NCBI GenBank assembly: GCA_903928895.1
Contig: CAIYSR010000098.1
Coordinates: 1 to 36,326, forward strand
Length of the DNA stretch: 36,326 nt
Direction: 5' to 3'
DNA from: an uncultured Rhodospirillales bacterium
GTDB lineage: Bacteria > Pseudomonadota > Alphaproteobacteria > Acetobacterales > Acetobacteraceae
Shown: piece after piece, positions 8,785 through 16,912 of the stretch
How positions within the stretch are numbered: the first letter of the stretch is position 1
How the letters are laid out: each line of letters begins with the position of its first letter
Made by a program: the position numbers and the translations under genes
The notes under the pieces: generated by a model
Told to the model about the DNA's origin: nothing
The model's database searches: none
The model's input: only the letters and a program-made list of their open reading frames with translations

Positions 8785-9653
8785 TACGGCGTCTCGTGGC
8801 GGCGCGCCTGCGATTCCGGCAGGTCGGCGAACCGGGGCAGCGGCGTCACCCAGCGGCGCGCGGCGGCGGGCAGGCGGGCGGCGAAGGGATCGCGGCCGAA
8901 CACTTCGAGCGCGATCTGGTCGTCCAGCTCCAGCATCGCCCAGGCGGCGGCCGGGGCGGGATGGGTGGTGAAGGTCTCGGTGAGCGACTGCACGGTGAAA
9001 TGCGGGATGCCGTCGATGGTGGTCAGCGTGTTCCAATGGACATGGCCGGCGACGCACACCACGGGGACAGTGGCGGCGCGCAAGGTGGCGCGGATGCGCT
9101 CGCCGAGAGGGTAGGTGGAGGCGCCAGGATTGTTCTCGAAATAGTAGTTGCCGGTCTGGGCGTGGCCGCTGAGCGGCACGTGGCTGAAGATCGCGAGCGG
9201 ACGATCCGCGGCGCGGATCACGCCGGCGAGCCACAACAGATCGGCCTCGGGCAGCACGAAACCCGTCATGCCATCCTTCTGCGCGCGGCGAATGCGGCTG
9301 TCCGCCCGCCACAGGACGATGCGCCACCCACCGACATCCAGCGTCGTGCTGGCGAGGGACTGGCCGAGGATGGCCTCGTTGTCCTCGACGGAGAGGAAGT
9401 CGCGATCGTGATTGCCGCAGATGTGGAAAACCGGTGCCTCGACCGCCCGCAAGGCCTCGACGACCTCGGTCTCGAGCGCGATGTCATGCGCGCGGTCCCG
9501 ATCGCTGATCCGGTCGCCCAGATCCACCACCAGGTCGGGGGCGGCGGCGTTCGACCAGGCAGCGAAATCGGCGAGAAGCCCGAGGGCGGCGGTCCCGTTC
9601 TTGGTGAACCGGTCGGCGCCATGGTGGATGTCGGCAATCAGGGCGATGCGCAT
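8784..9653 (-). CDS. Calcineurin-like metallophosphoesterase
   Basis: This 289-residue protein carries the complete dinuclear-metal signature: Asp8-x-His10 (IADIHHG), GDR with Asp47, GNHD at 80-83, His158 (FSHVPLSG) and GHVH at 203-206. There is no signal peptide, so it should be cytoplasmic. The family includes cyclic-nucleotide and glycerophosphodiester phosphodiesterases and many proteins of unknown substrate. It is the first gene of the five-gene minus-strand operon and overlaps the MetE-like gene by one base. Together with an importer it could hydrolyse a phosphorylated or phosphodiester substrate after uptake; this is a hypothesis from gene order only. Confidence 0.88.
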   Translation of the reverse strand: MRIALIADIHHGADRFTKNGTAALGLLADFAAWSNAAAPDLVVDLGDRISDRDRAHDIALETEVVEALRAVEAPVFHICGNHDRDFLSVEDNEAILGQSLASTTLDVGGWRIVLWRADSRIRRAQKDGMTGFVLPEADLLWLAGVIRAADRPLAIFSHVPLSGHAQTGNYYFENNPGASTYPLGERIRATLRAATVPVVCVAGHVHWNTLTTIDGIPHFTVQSLTETFTTHPAPAAAWAMLELDDQIALEVFGRDPFAARLPAAARRWVTPLPRFADLPESQARRHETP

Positions 9654-10061
9654 GGGATCGAGGTCTCGCGGGATTGAGGGAGGAGGCCGGTTGATGCGCT
9701 GCTGGAGCAGCCCGCCGGCGGATGCTTATGTGATCGCCGCGACACGTGCCGCGCGCGGATGCCGAACAGGTCCGAGACGCTCAAACCGAGGGTGCGGGCC
9801 GGAGGGCTCGGGCGGGCTGTCGAAGCGACGTTCATGTCCTTGCAATAGGCGACCTTGAGGGCTGGGCTATTTCAGTCGCGTGACGCTTCCGTGAAGGCGC
9901 GCCGGGCACTGCCGAGGGCCGGTCCCCTCCCTCGATGAGGAACCTGTTGAACGGATGCGGGTCCTGGGGCTCCGAGCCCCCAGTGGGTCCGGGGCAGGAG
10001 CCCTGGCCTTGCTTTCTTCCCCCGCCCCCGTCCAATGTGCCCGGCAAGAACGGGAGGCCGA
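9654..10061. other. 408-base intergenic region between divergent operons
   Basis: This spacer separates the minus-strand operon ending at 9653 from the plus-strand importer starting at 10062 and must hold both sets of start signals. I see a GC-rich dyad at 9964-9983 (GGGGCTC / GAGCCCC) followed by a GGTCCGGGGCAGGAGCCC block, which resembles the extragenic repeats of this genome. The ribosome binding site GGGAGG lies at 10052-10057. A 65-codon open frame on the minus strand (9638-9835) has no recognisable family. No convincing promoter is visible. Confidence 0.45.
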
Positions 10062-10817
10062 ATGGACGGGACGGCGGGGTTGGGGGTCGCGGGGGTGACG
10101 CTGTGCTACAGCACGGCGGAGCAGATTGTGACGGCGACGTATCGGGTGAGTTTCCATGTCGCGCCGGGCGACCGGTTTATTCTGTTGGGGCCGTCGGGGT
10201 GTGGGAAGTCGAGCCTGTTGAAGGCGGTGGGTGGATATATGGCGCCGGTGGAGGGGCATATCGCGTTGAACGGGCGCGAGGTGCATCGGCCCGGGCCGGA
10301 CCGGATGATGGTGTTCCAGGAGTTCGACCAGCTGCTGCCTTGGAAGACGGTGAAGCAGAACATCATGTTTCCAATGCTGGCAAGCGGAAAGTATTCGCGC
10401 ATCGAGGCGGCGGAGCGGGCGGATATGTACATCGGGAAGGTCAATCTGTTCAGGGCACGGGATAGTTTTCCGCATACGTTGTCGGGGGGCATGAAACAGC
10501 GGGTGGCTATTGCGCGGGGGATGGCGATGGAGCCGGATATTCTGCTCATGGATGAGCCGTTCGCGGCGCTGGACAGTTTGACGCGGGGGCAGATGCAGGA
10601 TGAGTTGCTGGGGCTGTGGGAGGAGACGCGGTGCACGCTGTTGTTCGTGACGCACTCGATCAGTGAGGCGACCAAGATCGGCAACCGGATTCTGTTGATG
10701 TCGGCGCATCCCGGGCGGGTGCGGGCCGAGATCAACCAGGTCGCAGGCAGAGGCAAGGCGCTGGAAGCGGAGATCTACGGGCTGCTATTCGGCTCGGAGG
10801 TGGGGCATGATGAGTGA
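10062..10817 (+). CDS. ABC transporter ATPase, nitrate/sulfonate/taurine type
   Basis: This 251-residue ATP-binding subunit has Walker A GPSGCGKS at 43-50, Q-loop FQEFDQLLPW near 85, signature LSGGMKQR at 140-147, Walker B ILLMDEP near 160 and an H-loop VTHS near 197. The LLPW after the Q-loop and the RPGPDRMMVFQ block are typical of the TauB/SsuB/NrtD group. The ATG at 10062 is preceded by GGGAGG with a four-base gap; an upstream in-frame ATG at 10035 has no such site. It overlaps the permease gene by 11 bases and is the first gene of a complete importer. Confidence 0.93.
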   Translation: MDGTAGLGVAGVTLCYSTAEQIVTATYRVSFHVAPGDRFILLGPSGCGKSSLLKAVGGYMAPVEGHIALNGREVHRPGPDRMMVFQEFDQLLPWKTVKQNIMFPMLASGKYSRIEAAERADMYIGKVNLFRARDSFPHTLSGGMKQRVAIARGMAMEPDILLMDEPFAALDSLTRGQMQDELLGLWEETRCTLLFVTHSISEATKIGNRILLMSAHPGRVRAEINQVAGRGKALEAEIYGLLFGSEVGHDE

Positions 10818-11661
10818 CATCATCCACGACATCGATCATGCAGCACCCCTGGAGATCGTGGATCGGCCGGTGCCGTGGGCCCGGCGGCTTTATGCCAATG
10901 CCGGGGTGCGCAGGGCGGCGGTGGTGCTGCTGCTGGCCGCGATCTGGCAGGTCTATGGGGTGTGGCTGAACAATCCGCTGTTGTTTCCGACGCTGTCGGA
11001 TACGCTGGTGGCGATGGGCGAGGGGGTGGTGAGCGGGGAAATCCCACGCAAGGTGGCGATTTCGCTGCGGGTGCTGTTGATGGGCTATGGCCTGGGGATT
11101 TTCGTGGCCGGCGTTTTGACCGGCCTGGCCGCGACGTCGCGGCTGGGTTCCTCCCTGCTGGAGACGTTGACCGCGATGTTGAACCCGCTGCCGGCGATCG
11201 CGTTGCTGCCGCTGGCGATGATCTGGTTCGGGTTGGGTGAGGGCTCCCTGATATTCGTACTGCTGCATGCGGTGACCTGGGTGGTGGCGATGAACACGCA
11301 TTCGGGGTTCCTGTCGGTGTCGCAGACGCTGCGGATGGTGGGGCGGAACTACGGGTTGTCGTTGCCGGGCTACGTGTTCCGGATCCTGGTGCCGGCGGCG
11401 TTTCCGTCGATCCTGTCCGGCCTGAAGATCGGCTGGGCCTTCGCCTGGCGGACACTGGTGGCGGCCGAACTGGTGTTCGGGGCGGCCTCGGGGAAGGGGG
11501 GGCTCGGGTGGTATATTTTCCAGAACAAGAACGAGCTGGAGATCCCCAATGTGTTCGCGGGGCTGCTGGCGGTGATCGCCATCGGGTTGATCGTCGACAG
11601 CCTGGTGTTCGGGCAGATCGAGAAACGCACGCTGCGCCGGTGGGGCATGCAGGCGCATTGA
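10807..11661 (+). CDS. ABC transporter permease, nitrate/sulfonate/taurine type
   Basis: This 284-residue inner-membrane protein has about six hydrophobic helices and belongs to the TauC/SsuC group. Typical blocks are LLLAAIWQVYGVWLNNPLLFP at the N-terminus, TLTAMLNPLPAIALLPLAMIWFG in the middle and AFAWRTLVAAELVFGAASG with GLGWYIF near the end. It overlaps the ATPase gene by 11 bases (or 8 if the second ATG at 10810 is used), with GGAGG just upstream, so the two are translationally coupled. The binding protein follows 26 bases downstream. Confidence 0.92.
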   Translation: MMSDIIHDIDHAAPLEIVDRPVPWARRLYANAGVRRAAVVLLLAAIWQVYGVWLNNPLLFPTLSDTLVAMGEGVVSGEIPRKVAISLRVLLMGYGLGIFVAGVLTGLAATSRLGSSLLETLTAMLNPLPAIALLPLAMIWFGLGEGSLIFVLLHAVTWVVAMNTHSGFLSVSQTLRMVGRNYGLSLPGYVFRILVPAAFPSILSGLKIGWAFAWRTLVAAELVFGAASGKGGLGWYIFQNKNELEIPNVFAGLLAVIAIGLIVDSLVFGQIEKRTLRRWGMQAH

Positions 11662-11687
11662 AAAACAAGGAAACGGGAGGAACGCGG

Positions 11688-12683
11688 ATGCGGTTTTGGA
11701 TGGGGGCGGCGTTGGCCGCCGTGATGTTTGCGGCGCCGGCGAAGGCGGAAGTGAGCGAGATCCGCTTCGCCCAGCAGTTCAGCATGGGCTACCTGCAATT
11801 CAACGTCATGTCGCACCAGAAGCTGCTGGAGAAGCATGCCGCGGCACTCGGGGTGCCGGATCTCAAGGTCTCCTGGCGGGTGTTCAACGGACCCGACAAC
11901 ATGAACGACGCCTTGCTCTCCAAGGCGGTCGACGTGGTCTCGGGCGGGGTTCCCGGGCTGGTGACGCTGTGGGCGAAGACGGCGGGGACCGCGCAGGAGG
12001 TGCGGGGGATTTCCGCGATGGGCTCCTCGCCCATCCTACTCAATACCCGCGACCCCAAGGTCAAGTCGATCAAGGACCTCGGGCCGGGCAACAAGATCGC
12101 GATGCCGGCGGTGAAGGTCGCGATCCAGGCGATCGTGCTGGAAATGGCGGCGGCGCAGGAGTGGGGCGACAAGAACTACGACAAGCTCGATGAGCTCACG
12201 ATGTCGCTCTCCCCGCCCGATACCACGGCGGGGTTGCTCTCGGGCGGCTCGTCGTTCGACAGCGGCTTCACCATTCCGCCCTACCAGAACCAGCAGCTGA
12301 AGAACCCGGCGGTCCATACCATTCTCGATTCGCACGACCTGCTCGGCGATGCGACGACGACGGTGTGCTGGACCTCCAAGGCGTTCCACGACGAAAATCC
12401 GAAGCTCTACCAGGCGCTGATCGCGGCGCTGAAAGAGGCGTCGGACATCGTGATGAAGGACCCGCGGCTGGCGGTGACCTATTATCTGGAGGACGTGAAG
12501 TCCAAGATGACGGTCGACGAGGTGGTGGAGATCATCTCCGATCCGCGCTTCAAATATGAGGTAACCCCGCGCAAGACCAAGTTCTATGCCGACTTCATGT
12601 ATCGGGTTGGCAAGACCAAGCGCACTCCGGCGACCTGGAAGGACCTCTACTTCCCGGAAATCCACGACCTCAACGGCGGCTGA
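11688..12683 (+). CDS. ABC transporter solute-binding protein, TauA/SsuA/NMT1 type
   Basis: This 331-residue periplasmic protein opens with a 20-residue signal peptide (MRFWMGAALAAVMFAAPAKA, cleaved before EVSE). The mature part has EIRFAQQFSMGYLQFNVM and ALLSKAVDVVSGGVPGL, followed by KSIKDLGPGNKIAMP, the standard layout of the NMT1-like family. The start at 11688 has GGGAGG seven bases upstream. It completes the importer with 10062-11661. The family carries sulfonates, taurine, nitrate, pyrimidine precursors or aromatic acids. No sulfonate monooxygenase is adjacent, although a luciferase-like monooxygenase lies 1.1 kb downstream on the other strand. Confidence 0.92.
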   Translation: MRFWMGAALAAVMFAAPAKAEVSEIRFAQQFSMGYLQFNVMSHQKLLEKHAAALGVPDLKVSWRVFNGPDNMNDALLSKAVDVVSGGVPGLVTLWAKTAGTAQEVRGISAMGSSPILLNTRDPKVKSIKDLGPGNKIAMPAVKVAIQAIVLEMAAAQEWGDKNYDKLDELTMSLSPPDTTAGLLSGGSSFDSGFTIPPYQNQQLKNPAVHTILDSHDLLGDATTTVCWTSKAFHDENPKLYQALIAALKEASDIVMKDPRLAVTYYLEDVKSKMTVDEVVEIISDPRFKYEVTPRKTKFYADFMYRVGKTKRTPATWKDLYFPEIHDLNGG

Positions 12684-12706
12684 CCGCCGCCTCCGGAGAC
12701 GATGCC

Positions 12707-13516
12707 ATGACGACCGAGCCCGCCCCCGCCCATCTCGCCGCCACCGTGCTGCTGCTGCGTGACGGCGGCGGCGGGGCGCTGGAGGTGTTCATGGTGGTGC
12801 GCAACTACGCCATCGACTTTGCCTCCGGCGCTCTCGTCTTTCCGGGCGGGCGGGTGGACAAGGCGGATCACGGCCTCGCCGCCGATCCGCGCCGCTGCCC
12901 GCCGCCGAAGCTGCACCATGTGGTGGACCAGGTGACCAAGGTGGCGGCGATCCGGGAGACCTTCGAGGAATGCGGCATCCTGCTGGCGCGGCCGCGCGGG
13001 CAGGACCGGCTGGTCTCAGCCGCCGAACTGGCGGGCATTTCCGAGCGGCACCGGGCCCGGCTGCACAAGGGAGAGATCACCCTGGCCGAAATGCTGGCCG
13101 CCGAGGACCTGGTGCTGGCGCCGGACCTGTTGGTGCCCTTCGCGCACTGGATCACACCGGCGGCTATGCCGAAGCGGTTCGACACCCATTTCTTCGTGGC
13201 GGCGGCCCCGGCCGATCAGATCGGCGCGCATGACGGCCACGAGAGCGTGGACTCGGTCTGGATCGCGCCGGATCAGGCCATCGCCGGCGTGGCGGCAGGG
13301 ACGTACAAGATGGTGTTCGCGACCCATCTGAATATCGTCAAGCTGGGGCGGTTCGGCACGGCGGACGCGGCGATGCAGGCGGCGCGGAAGGCCCGTGTGG
13401 TGACGGTGGAGCCCGAGGTGATGCGCCGCGGGGACGGAACGCGGCTGCTGCTACTGCCGGCGGAGGCGGACTACGGCGGGACGGAGTTTCTGGCGGAGTT
13501 GCCGGCGGCGATTTGA
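12707..13516 (+). CDS. Nudix hydrolase, NUDT19-like with split Nudix box
   Basis: This 269-residue protein has a Nudix box interrupted by an insert: FPGGRVD at 45-51 and, after about 30 residues, AAIRETFEECGILL at 80-93, giving the catalytic REtfEEcG. This split arrangement is known from NUDT19/RP2p-type and related acyl-CoA diphosphatases. A later FDTHFFVAAAP strand and HESVDSVWI motif fit the same subfamily. It likely hydrolyses a nucleoside diphosphate derivative such as CoA or acyl-CoA; this is family-level inference. It lies 23 bases after the binding protein, so it may be the last gene of that operon, though it has no obvious link to transport. Confidence 0.88.
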   Translation: MTTEPAPAHLAATVLLLRDGGGGALEVFMVVRNYAIDFASGALVFPGGRVDKADHGLAADPRRCPPPKLHHVVDQVTKVAAIRETFEECGILLARPRGQDRLVSAAELAGISERHRARLHKGEITLAEMLAAEDLVLAPDLLVPFAHWITPAAMPKRFDTHFFVAAAPADQIGAHDGHESVDSVWIAPDQAIAGVAAGTYKMVFATHLNIVKLGRFGTADAAMQAARKARVVTVEPEVMRRGDGTRLLLLPAEADYGGTEFLAELPAAI

Positions 13517-13775
13517 GGGAAGGCCTTCTTTTTGTGAACAAAAAGAAGCAAAAAAACTTTTCATCCACGCTCGCGGTTGTGGCGCCGGCCTTCAGTTGGA
13601 GGGACGGGCGAAGCCATCAATCCATTGCTCCTGGCGCGTGGGTGCCGGGAGCAATGGATAAATGCCTGCGGCGCAAGGAACTGGTTTTCACCTGAAGGTC
13701 TGCGCCACGGCACTCCAGTGGATAGAAGCTTTTTTGCTTCTTTTTTGCAAAAAAGAAGCGCTTACCTGACCCTTT
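13517..13775. repeat. Repeat block with inverted A/T-rich ends (MITE-like candidate)
   Basis: The whole spacer between the convergent Nudix and monooxygenase genes is repeat-like. The left end is a perfect 11-bp hairpin (arms 13525-13535 and 13538-13548, CTTCTTTTTGT / ACAAAAAGAAG) followed by CAAAAAAACTTTTCATCCAC. The right end, read on the minus strand, is a gapless 24-bp palindrome (halves 13736-13747 and 13748-13759) followed by CAAAAAAGCTTCTATCCAC. The ends therefore form an imperfect inverted repeat of about 40 bases. The interior carries the CCTGCGGCGCAAGGAA and GGTTTTCACCTGAA blocks of the composite repeat. It may be a small non-autonomous element or a rearranged pair of repeats. Confidence 0.6.
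13725..13759 (-). terminator. Possible bidirectional terminator (palindrome with T-runs)
   Basis: The 24-bp perfect palindrome at 13736-13759 (GCTTCTTTTTTG and its complement) lies just past the monooxygenase stop at 13776. The flanking GAAGCTTTTTTGCTTC at 13726-13741 is itself an inverted repeat. The stems are A/T-rich and no long U-run follows on the minus strand, so termination is plausible but not certain. The same motif appears elsewhere as part of a repeat. Confidence 0.35.
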
Positions 13776-14927
13776 CTAAGCTGGTGCGAAGAGATCCTTG
13801 GTCTTGGTCGCGGCGGCCTGGGCCACAACGGCCTGCGGTTCCCCGCCGCCTTTGAAGGCCCGGTCGCGTTGCAGCGTAGGCATGACGGTATCGGCGAACA
13901 GGCGCAGGTTGAGTTGGGCGTCTTCGGCGGGCATGCCGCCGAAGGAGAATTCGGCGGTGAGGTGATCGAGGCCGGTCAGGCGGGTGAGTTCGGCGATTTG
14001 TTCGAGGCAGTCGTTCGGCGTGCCGTGGACCTGGATGGAGACGTAGAAGTCGGTGGCTTTGGCGCGGTGTTCGGCTTCCTTGAGTTTGGAGTAGGTCTTG
14101 GCCATGGCGCCGTAGGATTCGTAGCCTTTGACGGTGCCGAGGTGGCCGTCCGAGAATTTATAGTGGTTGTCGATGGAGTCCCATTTGCGGCCGAGGTATT
14201 CGGCGGCGCGGTCGCGGGCTTCGGCGCGGGTGGGGGCGATGGAGATGTTGGTGGAGACGACGGGCGGGCGGGGGGTGTGGCCAATTTCGATGGCGAGTGC
14301 GCGGTGACGGTGGATATCGGCGGCGGCCTTGTTCCATTCGTTCTGCATGATGACGAGCATGCCGAAGCCGAGGCGGGCCATGACTTCGGCCGATTCGGGG
14401 CTGACGGCGGAGGCGAAGAAGCGGCGTTCGGGGTGAGAGATCGGGCGGGGGCGGATCGACATGCGGGGGATGTCGAAGAACTCGCCTTTGAATTCGAAGG
14501 TTTCCTCGGCGAGGGCCTTCATCACGATCTGGGCCGATTCGACGAACCGGCCGCGGGCTTCGCCCATGGGGACGCGGAAGCCGGCATATTCGACGCTGGC
14601 GGCGCCGCGGCCGAAGCCGAACAGGCAGCGGCCGCCGCAGAGGATGTCGAGGAGCGCGATTTGTTCGGCCACGCGCACCGGATCGTGCCAGGGCAGGACG
14701 ATGACGGAGGTGGCGAGCTGGATGCGTTTGGTCATGCCCGCGAAGTAGGAGAGGAGTTGCAGCGGATCGGGCGACATGGCGTAGCCGGTGAAATGGTGTT
14801 CAAGGGCGAAGAGGCTGTCGAAGCCGAGGGGTTCGGCCAGGGCTCCGAGGGCGAGGTGGTCGGCCAGGACGGAGGCGTCGGAGCGCCCGGGCTTGGTGAG
14901 CATGTTCATCGACATTCCGACCTTCAT
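13776..14927 (-). CDS. LLM-class flavin-dependent monooxygenase (luciferase-like)
   Basis: This 383-residue protein is a bacterial-luciferase-fold enzyme expected to use FMNH2 or F420. Diagnostic blocks are LAEPLGFDSLFALEHHFTGY near residue 31, then IQLATSVIVLPWHDPVRVAEQ, then LDILCGGRCLFGFGRGAA with the family's RxxxGxGRG-like turn, and later PISHPERRFFASAVSPES. The start at 14927 has GGGAGG about ten bases upstream. The frame is open far upstream across the divergent gene, but that part is low-complexity shadow sequence. It is divergent from the binding protein at 15018, with 90 bases between them. The substrate is unknown; no flavin reductase is adjacent. Confidence 0.9.
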   Translation of the reverse strand: MKVGMSMNMLTKPGRSDASVLADHLALGALAEPLGFDSLFALEHHFTGYAMSPDPLQLLSYFAGMTKRIQLATSVIVLPWHDPVRVAEQIALLDILCGGRCLFGFGRGAASVEYAGFRVPMGEARGRFVESAQIVMKALAEETFEFKGEFFDIPRMSIRPRPISHPERRFFASAVSPESAEVMARLGFGMLVIMQNEWNKAAADIHRHRALAIEIGHTPRPPVVSTNISIAPTRAEARDRAAEYLGRKWDSIDNHYKFSDGHLGTVKGYESYGAMAKTYSKLKEAEHRAKATDFYVSIQVHGTPNDCLEQIAELTRLTGLDHLTAEFSFGGMPAEDAQLNLRLFADTVMPTLQRDRAFKGGGEPQAVVAQAAATKTKDLFAPA

Positions 14928-15017
14928 GACCTGGTTCCTCCCGGGGGTTGAGGGAAGGCTAGACCTTTGCCGGGCGGGGCCGCAATCTTTCAGGCACATA
15001 GGATCGGGAGCCGTGCC

Positions 15018-16586
15018 ATGAGACGTGTCCTGCTGGGAGCTGTGCTGGGGGTGATGGTGGCGGGGGCGCCGGGGCTGGCCGAGACGGCGCGGACGGAGAC
15101 GGTGCTGAAAGTCGTGCCGCAGAACGACATCGTGCTGCTCGATCCGGTGTTCGGCACGGCATGGATTTCGATGGTCGGCGGGGTGATGATCTACGAGAGC
15201 CTGTTCACCTGGGATGCGGCGATGCAGCCCAAGCCGATGATGGTGGCGAGCTGGACGACGAGCGCGGATGGGCTGGTGTGGCGGTTCGTGCTGCGCGACG
15301 GACTCGCGTTTCACGACGGCGCGCCGGTGACGACGGAGGATGTGATCGCGTCGTTGAAGCGGTGGATGAGTTTCGATGGCGGGGGCGCAAAGCTCGCCGC
15401 CGCCATGGCCTCGATGGCGACGGTGGATGCCAGGACGTTCGAGATGCGGCTGCAGCGGCCGTTCCCGGCGATGCTGTCGGTGCTGGCGGCGGCGCCGGCG
15501 CGGTTCGCGGCGATCATGCGGGCGCAGGATATTCCGACCGAGCGCAAGCCGGTGAGCACCGGGATCGGGTCGGGGCCGTTCCGCTATGTGGCCGAGGGCC
15601 GGATCAGCGGGGCGAAAGTGGTTTATGCGCGCAACCCCGCCTATGTGCCGCGTGCCGAGCCGCCGGACGGGATGGCGGGCGCGCGAGTGGTGAAGGTCGA
15701 TAGGGTAGAGTGGCATATCATCCCCGATGCGGCCACCGTGGCGGCGGCGTTGCAGAGCGGCGAGATGGATATGGCGGAGCGGCCGTCGTTCGACGTGCTG
15801 CCGCTGCTGGCGAAGCTGCCGGGGCTGACCTTGCAGAAGCTGAGCGCGCTGGCCGATCAGACCATCCTGCGGCCCAATCATTTGCTCCCGCCGTTCAATG
15901 ATGTGCGGGCGCGGCAGGCTTTGAACTACCTGGTGGATCAGGGCGACGCGATGGCCGCCGGGTTCGGGGACGCGGCGAACTGGCAGAAATGCAACGCGTT
16001 TTTCACCTGCGGCGGGCCCTATGAGAGCGAGGCGGGGGCGGAGGGGTTCAAGCCCGATATCGCCCGGGCCAAGGCGCTGCTGGCGGAGGCCGGGTACAAG
16101 GGCGAGAAGCTGGTGTTCATCGCCTCGCACGACAATGCCAACGGGGTGATCTCCGAGGTCGCGGCGGATGCGATGGCCAAAGCCGGGATCAACGTCGAGA
16201 TGGTGTGGTCGGACTGGGCGAGCGTGGTCGGAAGGGCGTTGAAGCAGGACCCCGTGGCGCAAGGTGGCTGGAATATCCGGGTGACCGGTCAGCCAGGCGC
16301 GCTGGCGGCAAGCCCGGGGGCCAATGCGGGGGCGGATACGAGTTGCACGCGGCGGAATTTCTCGGGCTGGCCGTGCGACGAGGAGGCCGAGGCGCTGCGG
16401 GCGGCGCTGATCGAGGCGGCGCCCGCAGCGCGCCCGGCGTTGCTGGAGAAGCTGCACCGGCGGCTGGCGGAGGTGGTGCCGTATCGGGTGCTCGGGCAGT
16501 CCAGCGGGCCGACGGCGTTTCGCAACAGCGTGACCGGGGTGCTGCCCTCGCCGGTGATCGTCTACTGGAATATCGAGAAGAAGTGA
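15018..16586 (+). CDS. ABC transporter family-5 (peptide/opine-type) solute-binding protein
   Basis: This 522-residue exported protein has a signal peptide (MRRVLLGAVLGVMVAGAPGLAE) and the DppA/OppA layout: YESLFTWDAAMQPKPMMVAS, then LRDGLAFHDGAPVTTEDVIAS, then PLLAKLPGL and RPNHLLPPFNDVRARQALNY, and a C-terminal PSPVIVYWNIEKK. The start at 15018 has GGGAG seven bases upstream and gives a proper signal peptide; an earlier in-frame ATG at 14967 would not. No permease or ATPase genes adjoin it, so it is an orphan binding protein. It is divergent from the monooxygenase and may deliver that enzyme's substrate, which is inference. Confidence 0.9.
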   Translation: MRRVLLGAVLGVMVAGAPGLAETARTETVLKVVPQNDIVLLDPVFGTAWISMVGGVMIYESLFTWDAAMQPKPMMVASWTTSADGLVWRFVLRDGLAFHDGAPVTTEDVIASLKRWMSFDGGGAKLAAAMASMATVDARTFEMRLQRPFPAMLSVLAAAPARFAAIMRAQDIPTERKPVSTGIGSGPFRYVAEGRISGAKVVYARNPAYVPRAEPPDGMAGARVVKVDRVEWHIIPDAATVAAALQSGEMDMAERPSFDVLPLLAKLPGLTLQKLSALADQTILRPNHLLPPFNDVRARQALNYLVDQGDAMAAGFGDAANWQKCNAFFTCGGPYESEAGAEGFKPDIARAKALLAEAGYKGEKLVFIASHDNANGVISEVAADAMAKAGINVEMVWSDWASVVGRALKQDPVAQGGWNIRVTGQPGALAASPGANAGADTSCTRRNFSGWPCDEEAEALRAALIEAAPAARPALLEKLHRRLAEVVPYRVLGQSSGPTAFRNSVTGVLPSPVIVYWNIEKK

Positions 16587-16912
16587 GGAGCAGGTTCGGC
16601 CGATAAGGCAGCAAAGGCTCCGCCGGCCAAGGGGCTCGCCCCTTGGAACCCACGATGTCTCGCGGCTGACGCTCGGGCCGTCGGCTGATAATCCTGGCCT
16701 TGCGCCGCAGGCATTCACGATCGGGAACCGAACCCAGTCAGTCCCGTCGCGTGATTGCTTGGCTTGTCCCGCGACCGCCGCGAGATCACGGTTTTGCAAC
16801 CGAAGGCCGCCGATCCAACTGCGCAGAGTGATGGGTTCCAAGGGGCAAGCCCCTTGGCCGGCGGAGCCTTACTGGCGCCCTTTCCTAACGGACATCCGGT
16901 GGATCGAGCTCG
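16587..16912. repeat. Two facing copies of the composite intergenic repeat
   Basis: This 326-base spacer between convergent genes holds two copies of the repeat seen at 1-131. The inverted copy (16609-16715) has hairpin arms CCAAGGGGC / GCCCCTTGG at 16627-16646 and CTTGCGCCGCAGGCATTC near 16697. The direct copy (16783-16871) has GGTTTTGCAACCGAA near 16790 and a 9-bp hairpin at 16838-16857, then GGCCGGCGGAGCCTTA. The two hairpins could act as a bidirectional terminator, but neither is followed by a T-run. Confidence 0.65.

Noticed and set aside
9638-9835. A 65-codon minus-strand frame in the divergent spacer
   Set aside because: No family, no ribosome binding site and high Ser/Arg/Pro content; a faint resemblance to a helix-turn-helix tail was not enough.
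10062-10817. The TauB-type ATPase as the missing ATPase of the minus-strand importer
   Set aside because: It belongs to a different subfamily, is divergent, and is coupled by overlap to its own TauC-type permease.
13525-13560. The hairpin after the Nudix gene as a classical terminator
   Set aside because: The stem is followed on the plus strand by an A-run, not a T-run, and the same motif recurs as a repeat end, so it is listed as repeat.
14928-16841. Upstream extension of the monooxygenase frame across the divergent binding-protein gene
   Set aside because: The extension is Arg/His/Pro-rich shadow sequence; the family N-terminus and ribosome binding site are at 14927.
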